NCBI GenBank assembly: GCA_934045075.1
Contig: OW203722.1
Coordinates: forward strand, 17,019,486 to 17,083,485
Direction: 5' to 3'
Length of the DNA stretch: 64,000 nt
Source: Yponomeuta sedellus
Lineage: Eukaryota; Arthropoda; Insecta; Lepidoptera; Yponomeutidae
Below the pieces are notes generated by a model, which worked only from the letters and a program-made list of their open reading frames with translations, made no database searches and was not told where the DNA came from. Numbering within the stretch: position 1 is the stretch's first letter; each line of letters opens with the position of its first letter. The translations under genes were made by a program, and so were the position numbers. Below, piece by piece: positions 35,878 to 47,822 of the stretch.

Positions 35878-35892
35878 ATAATAATATTTGTA

Positions 35893-36312
35893 TTATTGGC
35901 CATTATTACGAGTGAAAAACATAGCTGTGTAATTTTACTTCTGACACCAAGTGAAACTGTGAAGCGTTCTTGGTCCAAAATCAGAGCTTGATTATTGAGA
36001 ACCACTTACGAGTAATAGATAAACTATAGTTTGTTACGGAACCCATTTTGTGTCGTAGCGCCTCACCCAGAGCAGTTTTTACACAGAAGTAAAAGTTTTC
36101 AACCCCATCCGTCCCCATTGCTGATGTTCGGAAGCCGAATAGCGGATGACATCTGAATGACAATGACTCTAATTGCTCTCGTGATATGAATGAAGATTGG
36201 TTTCCCGGTATTCGTCTGTCCTTATGAAAGAAAGTCTTCTCACTTTTACACGTACCTGCGGTGTGTTTTACTGAATGAATGTATAGACGTCGCACGTACC
36301 TTTTTATGTTGC
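35893..36312. other. Intergenic, nothing recognised
   Basis: The minus-strand open frame spanning 35981-36403 runs into the adjacent SINE and has no domain. Confidence 0.45.
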
Positions 36313-36418
36313 CTTTAAACGTCCCACTGCAGGGCACAGGCCTTCTTTCAGAGAGAGAGAGTGTAGAATTCATAACGACGCGTGCCCACCGCGGAATGAC
36401 CAATTCAAGAACAGAGGT
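36313..36418 (-). mobile_element. tRNA-SINE family A, 3' part, minus strand
   Basis: AAACGTCCCACTGCAGGGCA, CAGGCCTTCTTTCAGAGAGA, CGCGTGCCCACCGCGGAATG. Confidence 0.75.
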
Positions 36419-36655
36419 CGTCGTCAGGCTATACTAGTCCACTGCTGAACATAGCCCTCCCCTGAAGACCGCCACGTTGTGCTATCATAGGGGTTAATGC
36501 CCATAATCCCCACGCTGGGCATGCGGGTTGGGGATCGCAGTTCGGTGGAATTGTACTGCAGGGGGCGCTGCTGCCCAGCCCCGGTTTGTGTCCCTTAGTC
36601 GCCACGACACCCGCGGGAAGAATTGGGTTGGTGCTATTCTCTAGGCCGACAACAC
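36419..36655 (-). mobile_element. LINE tail type D followed by repeat L
   Basis: 36419-36490 is a type D tail (GGCTATACTAGTCCACTGCT, GAACATAGCCCTCCCC). 36493-36655 carries the retroelement-like block AATCCCCACGCTGGGCATGC, GGTTGGGGATCGCAGTTCGG, CGACACCCGCGGGAAG; a short piece recurs at 61192-61226. Confidence 0.6.
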
Positions 36656-36684
36656 ACCAAGAACTGAGGTATTTTTATGTAAAC

Positions 36685-36965
36685 TATATAAATGTCTCAC
36701 TGCAGGGCACAGGCCTTCTCTCAGAGAGAGAGAGAGAAAGAATGGGCTTCATTACCACGCGTGTCCCTCACTTCAAGAGCTGAGGTATTTGAACGACGAC
36801 AAATACCTCAGCTTGGACGACACTCAGGTTCTCTCACGATGTTTTCCTTCACTGTTATTGAGTGGTTTTGCTACCATAGCTTCACGAATGTACATAACTT
36901 AGAAAACAAGTCATTGGTGCATGCCCGCACTGGGATTCGAATATATGGGTTTCTTGTTTCCGGAC
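36685..36965 (-). mobile_element. tRNA-SINE family A, near full length, minus strand
   Basis: Tail CACTGCAGGGCACAGGCC; (GA)n; CACGATGTTTTCCTTCACTG; CATTGGTGCATGCCCGCACT, GGGATTCGAATATATGGG at the tRNA end (decayed). Confidence 0.8.
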
Positions 36966-37015
36966 GTAGGTACACAAGTTGATATTTTTGTTAACATTTT
37001 AATGACTGGTGTAGG

Positions 37016-37340
37016 AGAAGCGCTCGTGGCCTAGCGGAACCAAGTAATTCGAATCAATCACTTGAGTTAAGCAACAACAGGCGCGGTCAGGTGCAGGATG
37101 GGTGACCGTCCCGTGCCTACCGCTAGTGGCATTTTCTCCGAGCTGTTCCGTGCTTCGCAAGGCACGTTAAGCCATGTCAGAGGCATTATGGGCGGCTTGA
37201 TAACTTCTGACAGTAAAACCCGCCACTACAATCCTCCGTCAACCCGGACTTGGCCCCCGTGGTGGAGTATGGCCTAACCTTCCTGTGATGCAGGAAGAGA
37301 CCCGTGCCCTAGTAGTGGGGACATACAAGGGTTGATATCG
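37016..37340 (+). mobile_element. 5S rRNA-derived SINE, subfamily I, full length
   Basis: Best plus-strand copy: CGCTCGTGGCCTAGCGGAAC, then the 5S rRNA-like internal control region CACTTGAGTTAAGCAACAAC / AGGATGGGTGACCGTCCCGT (about 37060-37117), body CTTCGCAAGGCACGTTAAGC, tail GGGGACATACAAGGGTTGAT then TATCG repeats. Confidence 0.9.
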
Positions 37341-38030
37341 TATCGTATCGAAGGAGCAGAGTGCTATAGTTGACAGAACATTAACTATTAGTTACCTACA
37401 CTCGACTCAGTTGCGTTACAGCAACTTTGTTAATAGAAATGTAAAGGTTTTTCAACCGTTGGGATTTTGTTGCAGGTATTTATCCTTAGCGAAAATATGT
37501 CCTTCGGTATTGTATCTTTATATCCCGTGTAAATCATGCCGCAATTAATACTTCGGAATTACCGCTTAGTACGTCCGCCTTGTTACACCTTTTAATTTTA
37601 GCGTTTAATTTTATATTTTAATGAGCATCTTTAATCGGCCCATTTGTTTGATATATCTTAACATTAACTGAAATGTTAAGAATTATGTTATCTTAATTAT
37701 GTTTGAAATTATGATATTTCTTATCGCTAGGTACCCTCGGTCACACGCGAATGGTGATTATAAGGTGTTGTATGGACATATTATCTCTAGATACTGTAGA
37801 GTACTAGTTATTGAAACGCTAGATTTACGATAATACTTTTTTATTTTTATTTTTTATCACCAAATCCTAGCCTAGCTGCGAGTCTCAACACGACTGACCC
37901 CTACATAAACAAAACGTAACGATATTCTTCAAATACTTAACTCAAACTCTGCCTAGACGTCTACGTCAGCCAGCTACTATAAAGAAGTATCGTTACAATG
38001 CCTACATGCTATTATCAAAGGCATTTAGGT
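37341..38030. other. Intergenic, nothing recognised
   Basis: AT-rich unique sequence. Confidence 0.4.
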
Positions 38031-38297
38031 AGCAGCGGTGGTAGCAGATCTACTCATTTGAGAGGTCGTAGGTTCGAATCCCGGCATTTTATACCAATGA
38101 CTTTGTTTTCTATGTCACATACATTTTTGAACTTATAGTACCTAGCAGTACCACCCACTTATTTGAAGGAAAACATCGGGAGGAAACCTGAGCGTCTGAG
38201 GTGTTTACATACCTGCTTGAAAGTGCTAATCCGTCGTGGGCATGCGTGGTAATTAAGCCCATACTCTCTCTCAGAGAGAAAGCCTTTGCTCTGAAGG
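38031..38297 (+). mobile_element. tRNA-SINE family A, full length, plus strand
   Basis: tRNA-like head AGCAGCGGTGGTAGCAGATC ... GGTTCGAATCCCGGC (perfect B box). Then CCAATGACTTTGTTTTCTAT, GGAAAACATCGGGAGGAAAC, GTGGGCATGCGTGGTAATTA and CTCTCTCAGAGAGAAAGCC. Shows the family's 5'-to-3' order. Confidence 0.85.
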
Positions 38298-39133
38298 TGA
38301 CTTATACAAGTATAAGCTACAAAGAAAACTTTTTACTTTGATTTTTTCTCTGTACCTATATTAGTTTCTTATGCAGGTACGCTGAAAGTTGTACAAATTA
38401 ATCTGAAAGTAAAAGCAATTTCTGTTTTTTTATTGTCAATATTACGAAAAAAAAACACTTTCTTATGGGAATCAGTTTAATTATATCGATCCACTTGAAA
38501 TTATCGTTAATAGAAAATTAGTTTTCAGGTTTTTTTTCAATAACACGTTGTACAGTCGACAGCACATCAACCTTTACACGCGTGCACTCTAATCCGTTAC
38601 ATTACGGGCGACTTTTCAAACTGCACATATTTATTTCAACGTTACAACCGTGACAATCGTATAACTTGACCAAATACCTAACGCCCAACAAATGGCTAGT
38701 AAAGTCGCTTCCTACTCTAGGTACAGCCTTTCTCTTACGCTTTGGAGGGCCGTGATTGGTCGAGAGCTCTAGGTAGCGTTAGAAACCGGCCAATGAAAGG
38801 GCGTCGCGGCGCCTTAGTAGGCTTTGCGTGGCGACGCCTGTGGTTCTTATAGTTAGAAGGTTGTTAGTTAAAGAGACTGCGATTTGAAAGCGTAGACGCC
38901 AAATATTCGATGGTTTAGTCATTTGTCGCATAAAAATAAGATAAGATAACTAGACAGAGTCATTAGACATTTATTTCGTCATGTACCACTTTTCGTGCAA
39001 ACAGTTTCATTTCAAATTCAATCTAGCATGACGTTCAGAATATAGTATTTTAGGTGTCGTTTGACTTTTTATGTAAAATTCAAGTCATAAACCTTAGATC
39101 CGTATACGAGTTATTTGCTAATGAAGTGAGAAT
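38298..39133. other. Intergenic; GC-rich block with inverted CCAAT motifs
   Basis: 38735-38870 holds GTGATTGGTCGAG and CCGGCCAATGAAAGG in opposite orientation, then GGCGTCGCGGCGCC. Promoter-like composition, no gene attached. Confidence 0.4.
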
Positions 39134-39296
39134 TGGCTCCCAGTTTCTGCATTGAGAATTTCTGAGTAAATACCAGTAAATACTTAACTGTATTTGTGTA
39201 ACTGTGTCTCTTCAAATTTCTTAGAAAAAAGTGTGACAGAACGTTGGTATTTACTTAGCGACATTTTCAATTCCAAAACTGGCCCATAGACTTACG
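39134..39296. mobile_element. MITE-like element F, copy 2
   Basis: Termini GGCTCCCAGTTTCTGCATTG and CAATTCCAAAACTGGCCC; interior TGTCTCTTCAAATTTCTTAG, GTGTGACAGAACGTTGGT shared with copy 1. Confidence 0.8.
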
Positions 39297-39310
39297 AAGA
39301 GTTTTAGATT

Positions 39311-39512
39311 TTGGCTACCTCGTTGGTCTAGCGGTAGCACGGCTGACTAGCATGCCAGAGGCCGTGGGTTCGATTCCCACTGGGGGCCGCCGTACGTTTT
39401 TACAAATGGCCCCAGTCTGGGTGTATTTCCGTGTTTATGTCTTTGCCTGCTTACCATAGCACAGGGTATCCTTGTTTAGAAACAAGTAAAAGAATTATGT
39501 TGTGTGGGAGCG
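39311..39512 (+). mobile_element. tRNA-headed SINE, family C, plus strand
   Basis: A nearly intact tRNA-like head (39314-39388; TTGGTCTAGCGGTAGCACGG, B box GGTTCGATTCC). Body CCAGTCTGGGTGTATTTCCG, GCTTACCATAGCACAGGGTA, TTATGTTGTGTGGGAGCG. Confidence 0.8.
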
Positions 39513-39525
39513 ATTCGATATCGAT

Positions 39526-39556
39526 ATCAACCCTTGTATCTCCCCACTGCTGGGGA
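39526..39556 (-). mobile_element. 5S-SINE tail scrap
   Basis: CGATATCAACCCTTGTATCT then CCCCACTGCTGGGGAC. Confidence 0.55.
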
Positions 39557-39945
39557 CTTCTGCCATTATAATAATTGCTTACTTATTTAGCACTTATGAT
39601 TAAAAACAGGACGAGCGAGAGACAAATAGTTATCCACAATAGCCTATTTTCTGTGACCTAGAAGCTAATAATTGTACACTCCCTTTCTTTAGTTAACCGT
39701 GATATTTATGTTTAATTAGATTTTGACGAGCTTCAAACCTGAGATAACTTTCAATTGCATAATTAATAATGAACAAAAAATGGATGGATGTCACGAAGGA
39801 AATAACCGTGAGGGCTGATTGATCTGTTTGAAGTGTTTAAGAGTAGGTACCTAAAATACCTCAGCGCTTAAATTGCTGTACTGCAGTAAGAGTGTACCTA
39901 TAACTTGCAATTTGAGCCCTAATAAGATAACTTAGACTCGATCTA

Positions 39946-40092
39946 TCCCAGAGGGTTATTAGGCAGAGATCAGGGAGTGCCACTTGCCACGATCCTGACA
40001 GACCACCTTCGCTTCATCAACGTTCATAAGTCATTGCAGGCACGCCAGTTTCGGGTACTTTTTATCTTACCCTCTGCATCCTCTCCTCTAGG
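39946..40092 (-). mobile_element. LINE 3' end (type E), minus strand
   Basis: Reverse complement of 20440-20580: CAGAGGGTTATTAGGCAGAG, ATCAACGTTCATAAGTCATT, GGTACTTTTTATCTTACCC. Confidence 0.75.
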
Positions 40093-40450
40093 AAAAGCCT
40101 TGTGCCGTACGGTGGGACAAATTTGTTTCTTCTCAAACGTAGTGGAGCGCCTACGGTACAGGATTTCCTAGGGCAGGGCTCAATGCTAATCTTATGTTGT
40201 TTTCCGTAATCTGAAATGTATTTCGTATTTTTTTGTATTTTCTCTAATGTATTAGTCCAGTCCATCCAAAGGTTGTCTGGAAGAGATCACTTTTAGTGAT
40301 AAGGCCGCCGTCTGTGCTCTTAGGTTAATAAATATCTGTGTAATTTCCATTTTTAAGTACAATAAAGTGTGCTCTATCTAGTACTTTCTAAGGTTAACAC
40401 GAGCACTAGTTTGTTTTGCATTTTTCACAATTTTCCGAATTTTCCTGAAG

Positions 40451-40539
40451 AAGTGCCGAAACGTCGGAAACTTGTAAAAAAATTAAAATAAAGGAGTAAA
40501 ATCCGTATACATTTTTATACGGATTTTACTCGTTTATTT
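40451..40539. repeat. GAAACGTCGG motif followed by 24-bp inverted repeat
   Basis: AAGTGCCGAAACGTCGGAAA precedes arms 40486-40509 and 40516-40539 (core GTAAAATCCGTATA / TATACGGATTTTAC, one mismatch). Related ACGTCGGGAATAAA and CCCGACGTTTCGAAA motifs occur at 55227 and 48870. Confidence 0.75.
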
Positions 40540-40623
40540 TACATTTTTTATTATGTGCTCCATCTATCTACAGAAATTAAAAGCTATACATAAAAGACAT
40601 AATATCCTTACAATACGTACATG

Positions 40624-40872
40624 TTAGTTAGACTGAGATTACCGCACTTAGCCTCATAGTTGGGCTGTTGTATGTAGCAAGCACTTATTTACGTTAACAA
40701 TTTAGACAGCAGGGTTCCCTTACGATGTTTTCCTTCACCGTCAGCGAATGGTATTGCTACTATAATTTCATCATTACATAACTTAGAAAAGAAAGTCTTT
40801 GGTACATGCCGGGGTTTGAACCCACGACCTCCCGATTGAGAAGCCGGCGTTCCTCACAGCTCCGCTACCACC
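40624..40872 (-). mobile_element. tRNA-SINE family A, near full length, minus strand
   Basis: GAGATTACCGCACTTAGCC; GATGTTTTCCTTCACCGTCA; GGTACATGCCGGGGTTTGAA; TCCGCTACCACCACT. Confidence 0.85.
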
Positions 40873-41660
40873 ACTCTATACTATAGTCCTTACAATACAA
40901 ATTACAATTGCAAAAATATCCTTGCATTTGTGACAAGTCTTCAAACTTCTTTAAATATGTTTTGGTTACAAAATCGGATGTCGGCTTTCTTTCAAAGAAA
41001 CTTAATGATAAGTAAAGCGGGCAGTTTAATTTTATGTCATGTTAACACACAGAAGTCGCGTGTGGCAGTCGCCCCATCAGGATGATTGTTTTGTACCCTC
41101 TAATTTGGGCTTCTTCCGCCCCGTAAATCAATTACACAGAGTCCCTCAAAACAAAATCAATTACATTTGCCACCTCGAGCCAAAAATTATGTCAGTGACG
41201 CAATTTCAAACCGACTTTGAACGACGGGAAATAATTACTGTACCTAACTACATCAAAGCTGAAGAGAACTTTTCTGTGACTGATATATTCAGTTGGTAGA
41301 TAGCATAATGCCTCAATACGTATATTAATACAATAACATATAAATCACCCATAGCTTACATTTTAAATCGTGAAATAATTTTTAGTGAAGAGCATTCTTA
41401 TCTTGTCTGTGTTCAAGATTTCAACAAAATATGACCAAAAACAAGGAGGAAATTAGAAAAATACCTTTTTTGTGCGCGGCTAAGATACTTGACGTGTACT
41501 GTCTAAATGTCATCGTTAAAGACGACTACGCTAAGCTTTGATATAAAATAGCCTTAACTACGATCCAAAACTATGTAAAATAGAAAACATTATAGAATCA
41601 AATTAGGTACCTAACGATATTTTCGGGGGTCCAAAAGTATAAATATCGGATTTATAAAAC
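40873..41660. other. Intergenic, nothing recognised
   Basis: 86-codon open frame at 41039-41299 shows no family resemblance. Confidence 0.4.
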
Positions 41661-42035
41661 ACTAGCTGACCCAGCGAACTTCGTACCGCCTAACAGTCGA
41701 TTCTTTAATTTTTCTTTTATTTTTCTCTCCGTAAGAACCATCCTCAATCTTCAAGGAATATTCTGAAAAAAGAATTAGCGAAATCGGTTCAGCTGCTCTC
41801 GAGATTTGCACTTATTAACACATTTTGCGATTTATTTTTATATTATAGACTAGCTGACCCAGCGAACTTCGTAGGTACTGCCTAACAGTCGATTCTTTAT
41901 TTTTTTTTTATTTTTCTCTCCGTAAAACCACTCGTACTTCAAGGAATATTCTAAAAAAAGAATTAGCGAAATCGGTTCAGCTGCTGAGCTGAGTTTTTCG
42001 CTTACTAACACATTTTGCGATTCTATATTATAGAT
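41661..42035 (+). repeat. Two tandem copies of repeat K (retroelement tail-like)
   Basis: Copies at 41661-41848 and 41849-42035 both run ACTAGCTGACCCAGCGAACTTCGTA, ACAGTCGATTCTTTA, AAGGAATATTCT, GAATTAGCGAAATCGGTTCA, ACACATTTTGCGATT, TATATTATAGA. A common insect interspersed repeat by memory; class uncertain. Confidence 0.75.
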
Positions 42036-45000
42036 TACTTACAACAATCGAACATTTTATATATTTTTTCTTGTTATTATTTGGATTTTAATTATCATTA
42101 AGTTACCCTGCCTATAAAACCATTTAGAGGATAAGTGAAAAATATAGACGATCAGCGAGACAGGAACAAACAAACCTTGCGGTGTCACTGACTCAGTAAA
42201 TAATAAGCATCTCTCTAAGCGAAGGCTTACATCTATAGATCGCCTTGATTACCCGTGCTTATGCAAGTTACGGATTGCATCAAAACCTGTTCCACTGATA
42301 TAAAATGCGCACTAGATTAAAATAAAGACAATAACGACAAGGCACCTATATTTCAAACACAATTACTATTCACAACAATGCCCTTAATGGTCTACACGCT
42401 GCGTTGGTAAATGTACACGCAGCTACACGACATTAATTACACCGTGCAAAAATGTTCATAAATAGCGTAGAGCCTTAACACGGCCAGTGAAGATAGTCTA
42501 GCCTCTATCGGCACCTCAGAATAAATTCAATATAATTAATATTAAATATGATGCCGCCGGTCTAAGATAGTACAGATATAGCTGCGTGATGGACTCGCGC
42601 CATTTGTGTGACGGACGAGCCGTCATTGTGTTTTCTGGTGTGAAAACAAAAGACGCACGCTTGTTTCGGTGTCAGGGTCAAGTATACAGGGTGTAAGAAA
42701 ATCCACACATACACCGTAAAATCGGGTTTTATGTACAATGATGATGGTAAGAATAATGACAACAATGTCCTCACAAAAAAACACTTCTAGAAGGTTTAAG
42801 AATACTTTGAAATCCTAAAAAAATTCAGTTGGTCCTCACTAAAGTTAGCACCTGCGTGATTAAAATGTATGGAATAACTGATATTTATTTCGCAATTTCT
42901 AAGTTTATTTCATGGTAAAAGTAGTTCGCATGACGAGTAGATTCCTCTATTTTCGACTGTATATAAAGATGTTGTTCTACCCTATATGGCATGCAACCGA
43001 TAGCTAAACTAGATGTTCGGAAGTCCATTCAGCGATGTTATAACGCGTTAGCATCCATATGGCCGTACTTTACAATTCAGACAATTATCGAATAAGTTTT
43101 GTGCAAAAAGTGGAAGTGCACTATTTGAAATGAAAATTACGGAAAATACGGAAAAATACGGAATCACCTACTTGAATTTATGTCGGAAGAGTCCGGCCAG
43201 GTTTCACTCTTATTGGAAGCCGACTCCGACACCGGATTACGTGAATAATGTATTACGAAAGTTTAAAAAAATATGCCGATTAATATTATTTTGCTTATGC
43301 TATACATTAAACATATTAATACAATGTTCAATTTTAAAAAGATAATTACAATAAAATATCACCTCACTGTTCGGCACTACCCCCACCTTCTCCACGTCAC
43401 CTGTTGGTTGGCTAGAATAAAATATTGTTTAGTATTAAGCCCGCCAATTGTACAATTTTTACTGGTACAATTAATCAATTATCATATGTTTTTTTTCTTT
43501 GTTATTTGTTGGCTGTTTCGACCATTTTATTTTCATTTAATTTCTATGTATACTTTCACGTTTGTGGCGTCCTTGCTTGGTTATCATAGTTTAAGACCAG
43601 CCTTCCTATTACGTAGCACTCCACTCTATCGAGTGGAGCATTTAGACGACTCCTAAGTGTCAAAAAATTTATGCATTTGACAGCCGGAGTAGCTTAAAAA
43701 AAGTAAAAATCAACGTCACTCAACTCAGTGGATACTTACGTAATAATGCCCCTGGTCAAGTGATTGATTGTGTTATGTGGAAGTTATAAAGTAAATTAAT
43801 ATACTTGATTTGAAAGTATAAAGTAAAGTAGGTTGCCACATTGCTGTACCTATACCTATTGTACAAAAAGAGGAAATGCTCCATTTTGTTAACTGTAGAC
43901 TGTAGGTATCTGCATACACGCTGCAATGCCAATAAATAACTAAGTGGCGGTTGGCGGAGGCAGCAAAAAGGATCACGGCAAGCCTAGGAAACTATGATAA
44001 TTAAGTAGGTGGTGAACACAACAAGAACGCAGAGCGGTGCAGGCTTTCACTAGACAATAAGCTAACTAACTAGCAATAAAAACTCTATTGAAACCAATCC
44101 ATTCGTCGTAAATTCGACGATACATGATTATAGAGGTAGAGACATCGATACAATTGATGCACAGGATGATGAAAGTGTGACAATTGTAATGAAACACCTT
44201 TCAACAAATTTTATTTCGCCGATCGATTATCACGAAATTTTGCACAAGTTTGTTTCTCCATGGATACCTACTATTGAAAAAAAAAACGCTGCAAACCGCC
44301 TCAACTTTTATGGCCGTTTTTTTAACATCCTGTATTCGTGGACAGCAATAAAAGCTTTCTGCAAGCCTATAAAGATGAATCTAAGGAATTGGCGCAACTC
44401 AACTGCTAATCAACACACGAACTAATCAAATCTTCAGACGGTAGGCTTTAGGTTTTACGCCATACCAATTGCCAATAATTGTGCTCGTCTCTACATAGTA
44501 ATTATTGGAAAGAATCAAACCAAACCAATTGACTTCGCTAACGATTCTTCAATAGCTCCTTGTGGGTAATCCGTCCAATCAAATCCTTTTCAAAAGAGAG
44601 AAGCTTATTTTTAGTGAAACACTTGAAATTTAGGTATTCAAATAGGGAACTTGACTGATTTTTTTATTGGAGTGACATTGTATGAATATTGTATGTCATA
44701 GAGGACATAGTTTATTTTTCGAAAACTTTAGTAACTTTGTTATTACATTTAGTTTTTCCGTTGTATTACAAACGCTTTCAATAAGGATGATGAGACATAA
44801 AAACATTACTTTACGAGACAACTCAAATATTGACAATTGCTTCACACAATAAGATATCAGTAGTTTTGTGACTTTATTATTTATTCCACATTTGTTATGG
44901 AAATTTTTTGACTATAATCTAGTCAAGTTAAGTTAAGAATAAAAAGTATCATTTGTAGAGAAAAATTACCCCGCTCATTTATGTTTTATTATTATTGCTT

Positions 45001-45117
45001 TACACTATAGGTACAAAGAAATCAATATTTATACAAAACATAAGGGTAATATAAATAAGCAGATACAAAGGCAAGCTTATTTGTATAGAAATTTCTTCCA
45101 GCCAAACCAATCCTTTA
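42036..45117. other. 3 kb intergenic, nothing recognised
   Basis: AT-rich and repeat-poor. Open frames at 43130-43656 and 44177-44425 have no recognisable domains and AT-driven composition. Confidence 0.4.
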
Positions 45118-45250
45118 AGATGAGATAAGAATATTCTTTACTGTACACCAGAGCTCATAATATTATAAAACCTGTAAAGATACAGAGTGTCCTACAGAGA
45201 CCTACAATTGGCCGCCTTATTGCTATAAGCAATTTCTTCCAGACAAACTT
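45118..45250 (+). repeat. Dispersed repeat I
   Basis: GATGAGATAAGAATATTCTT, TACTGTACACCAGAG, ACAATTGGCCGCCTTATTGC, TTCTTCCAGACAAACTTACG; counterpart of 12404-12545. Confidence 0.7.
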
Positions 45251-47790
45251 ACGACGTAAACTTTTAACATGGAATTAACTTAGATCTTGTATATTGTTTT
45301 CATTTGTATTAATTGTGCTATGTAACTTTGTAAAATATAATCGTATACATGTACCTAGTCTTATAGAACGTTAGCCCATTGTGCCCTCAGACCTGCACTC
45401 TGTAGGACCTAACAGAAACTAACGCTGCTGCAATTGCAGTGGCCAACTACTGGGCAGGAAGAGTATATACTGGTCAAATCGATCACACGAAAAGAAGAAG
45501 CACGTTAGGCCAGGCTGTAACGCTGTAAGATGTTGTATGACAAAATTACTAAATAAATAGATAGTCTCCATTGAGATCAAAACTTTTTTTTCGCAAGTAC
45601 ACCATTGGTGCTAAAGCTTAGGCTACTGAGATAAGTCGGCAATGGTAGAAGCTAATCCAATAGCTCCCGGGGCACCTAATAGGAATGCAGCCAGTGATCC
45701 GCTAGTCCAAGGGCCTAGGGCTACGTAAGTGCCCCCGCAACTGAATGCGTATGTCGCGTGGTTATTCGCTATTAACTCGCAGAGACGGCGCCGCTACTAG
45801 TCCCTTCCACCGATAAATTACACGAATTATACACTGTTACAGCGAGCGCGAGCCCGTGATATATTGTGCAATTGCCCGACGCGAGTAAACGCATCTGTGT
45901 CATCAGAGCGAAATTATATCCTAGCGACTGTGATCACCTCGGTCTGTGCGCTTTGTACTTAGGATAAATATAAATACCTACAATCAATTTTGTTTTTGTT
46001 ATTTGCGATTGGGCTAGCCTTTCAAACGATACGGGGTGGTGTCGTGTCGTGAGCTAAGTTATTGCGGTTTAGGCCGCGTAATTTTGTATTTTAAACGTGC
46101 GCGCCGCCAATTTTTTGTTTGTTTGTGTGATGAAAATTTATCGGTTGTATTATTGTGCGAATCGGACTCCATCATCAATTTGGTTTGAATATTTAGTTAC
46201 TTCAATTATTCTGGCGTTATTTGGTTGCTGGCTTGTTCTACCACACTCGCAAAGACCTTAAAGTGAATTTAAAATAAACTTTTAATGGTATAGTGATTAC
46301 GAGCACACTAAAATAAATGTGTGGGACTTCGAAGTGACCAAATGATGTGGCAAAAACAATTATTTTCAAGCTCAGTAGAATAAGCCATTGCGTTTATCCA
46401 AAAGGCTTAAAGTTGAATACCTACAATTTCTCTAGTCCCATTTATCCAGAAACGCTAATGACAAGCGATATTTTCACATGCAAACAACGCTCATAAGCAA
46501 ATTAATTAATCATGTTCACACGACACTTCGCCGCGGCAGAATTTTTCTTTTTCTCGAAGAATAAGTGAGACCCACAACGAAGCGTCCAATAAACGAGATG
46601 GATGCTACACAGAAGAGGTCATAGGTCTTGTAGAGATAGCCTTAGTTGCTTATTGCACTAGTGAATCATTTTCTCGTCAATCATGCGCGGAATCTTTTAT
46701 TAAAAGCAAGCGATCGTTAAATAAGAATTCGTTCGATAAGGGACATGTTAATTAGATACGCGCGACAGGCTATATTTTAAATATCACGAGTAAAATTCGA
46801 AGGCAGCACGTCCCTACGCTGCGGTTCCATTAACTCTAAAGGCGTTATGATCGAATTAAATTGTCGCTCCGGAGTGCATTAATTAACGTATTCCGAGTCA
46901 TCCTACTTGACAGCGAATTTCATGGTTCACAAATATGGAAGTACTGACTATCAATTTAACTAAGTACTACTTTGAGTTATGGAATCATAAATTAATGGCT
47001 CCTCGCTGCCGTGTATGGGTCACTCTTGGTACCTGCGCAGTTTCATATTCAGGAATTATTTTCGGGCTGTCTTTACCTTATGGCTCTCGAATGGCGCTTG
47101 CTTGTACAATACGATTTTATGAAGCCTGACAGCGATGTTATCATAAAAGTCGGCAAGATAATATTCGCAACAAGTATCTTGAGATCGTAATGCGTTCGCG
47201 ATAAGGACGTAAATGCAACGAAGAAGTCCATGGGAGCCTATGCGATCGAGAGCAAGATAATGAGCAATGAGCCGCGGTTTATTATGGTTTTAATTAAATG
47301 TCTTCATGTACGTACCCGTGTTAGGCGTCCGGACATAAAAGCTGGCACCTACCGATTGTTCTGCACTTAATTGGCATCCACGCTACTGGTCGTAAACGTT
47401 TAATAATCGATGGCGTGCCAAATTGTTAACGATATCACGTCCATCATAAAAGAGAACAACGATTGTTAGAACACTTTGTAGGTTGACTCTACAGTGCAGG
47501 ATCCACATAAAATCTAGCATGAAAAAGTTTCTACTCGAATGTCTTTCTTGTTAGACTTACTGTAAATGGAACGATTTAATGGGAATCCGCTGTGATATCT
47601 ACCAAAAATTTTTTAGTAAAGCCATTTCTCTTACATTGTAATTCGAGGAGGAGACAAATCCAACAAGTCTATTGATCGATATAAAATGACCTACGATATG
47701 ACACTAGCGATATTATCAGTCGATCTGTTCTTTATTCTTGATTAATTTTGTAACTAACTTCCTTGTTTACCTTTTCGTTGGATATTTTGA
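45251..47790. other. Repeat-free intergenic block upstream of ASH, candidate regulatory DNA
   Basis: 45700-45940 is GC-richer (GAGACGGCGCCGCTACTAGT, AGCGAGCGCGAGCCCGTG). 46670-47460 is non-repetitive with many TTAATTA-type homeodomain cores and GATAAGG (46737, 47202). No ORF of note. Position 3-5 kb 5' of ASH fits enhancers of an AS-C gene. Confidence 0.4.
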
Positions 47791-47822
47791 ATGAATGAAT
47801 GAATGAATGAATGAATGAATGA
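47791..47822 (+). repeat. (GAAT)n microsatellite
   Basis: About seven GAAT units leading into AAAATTCTTTATTGCACT, a retroposon-tail motif. Confidence 0.9.

Noticed and set aside
35981..36403. 140-codon minus-strand open frame
   Set aside because: Its N-terminal third lies in a family A SINE and the rest shows no family resemblance.
37060..37117. Possible 5S rRNA gene
   Set aside because: Only the internal promoter part resembles 5S rRNA; the ends are replaced by SINE sequence and copies are dispersed, not tandem.
39314..39388. Possible tRNA gene
   Set aside because: Continues into a SINE body shared with 11290-11493 and the acceptor ends do not pair well.
43130..43656. Two overlapping open frames
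   Set aside because: AT-rich chance frames without conserved features.
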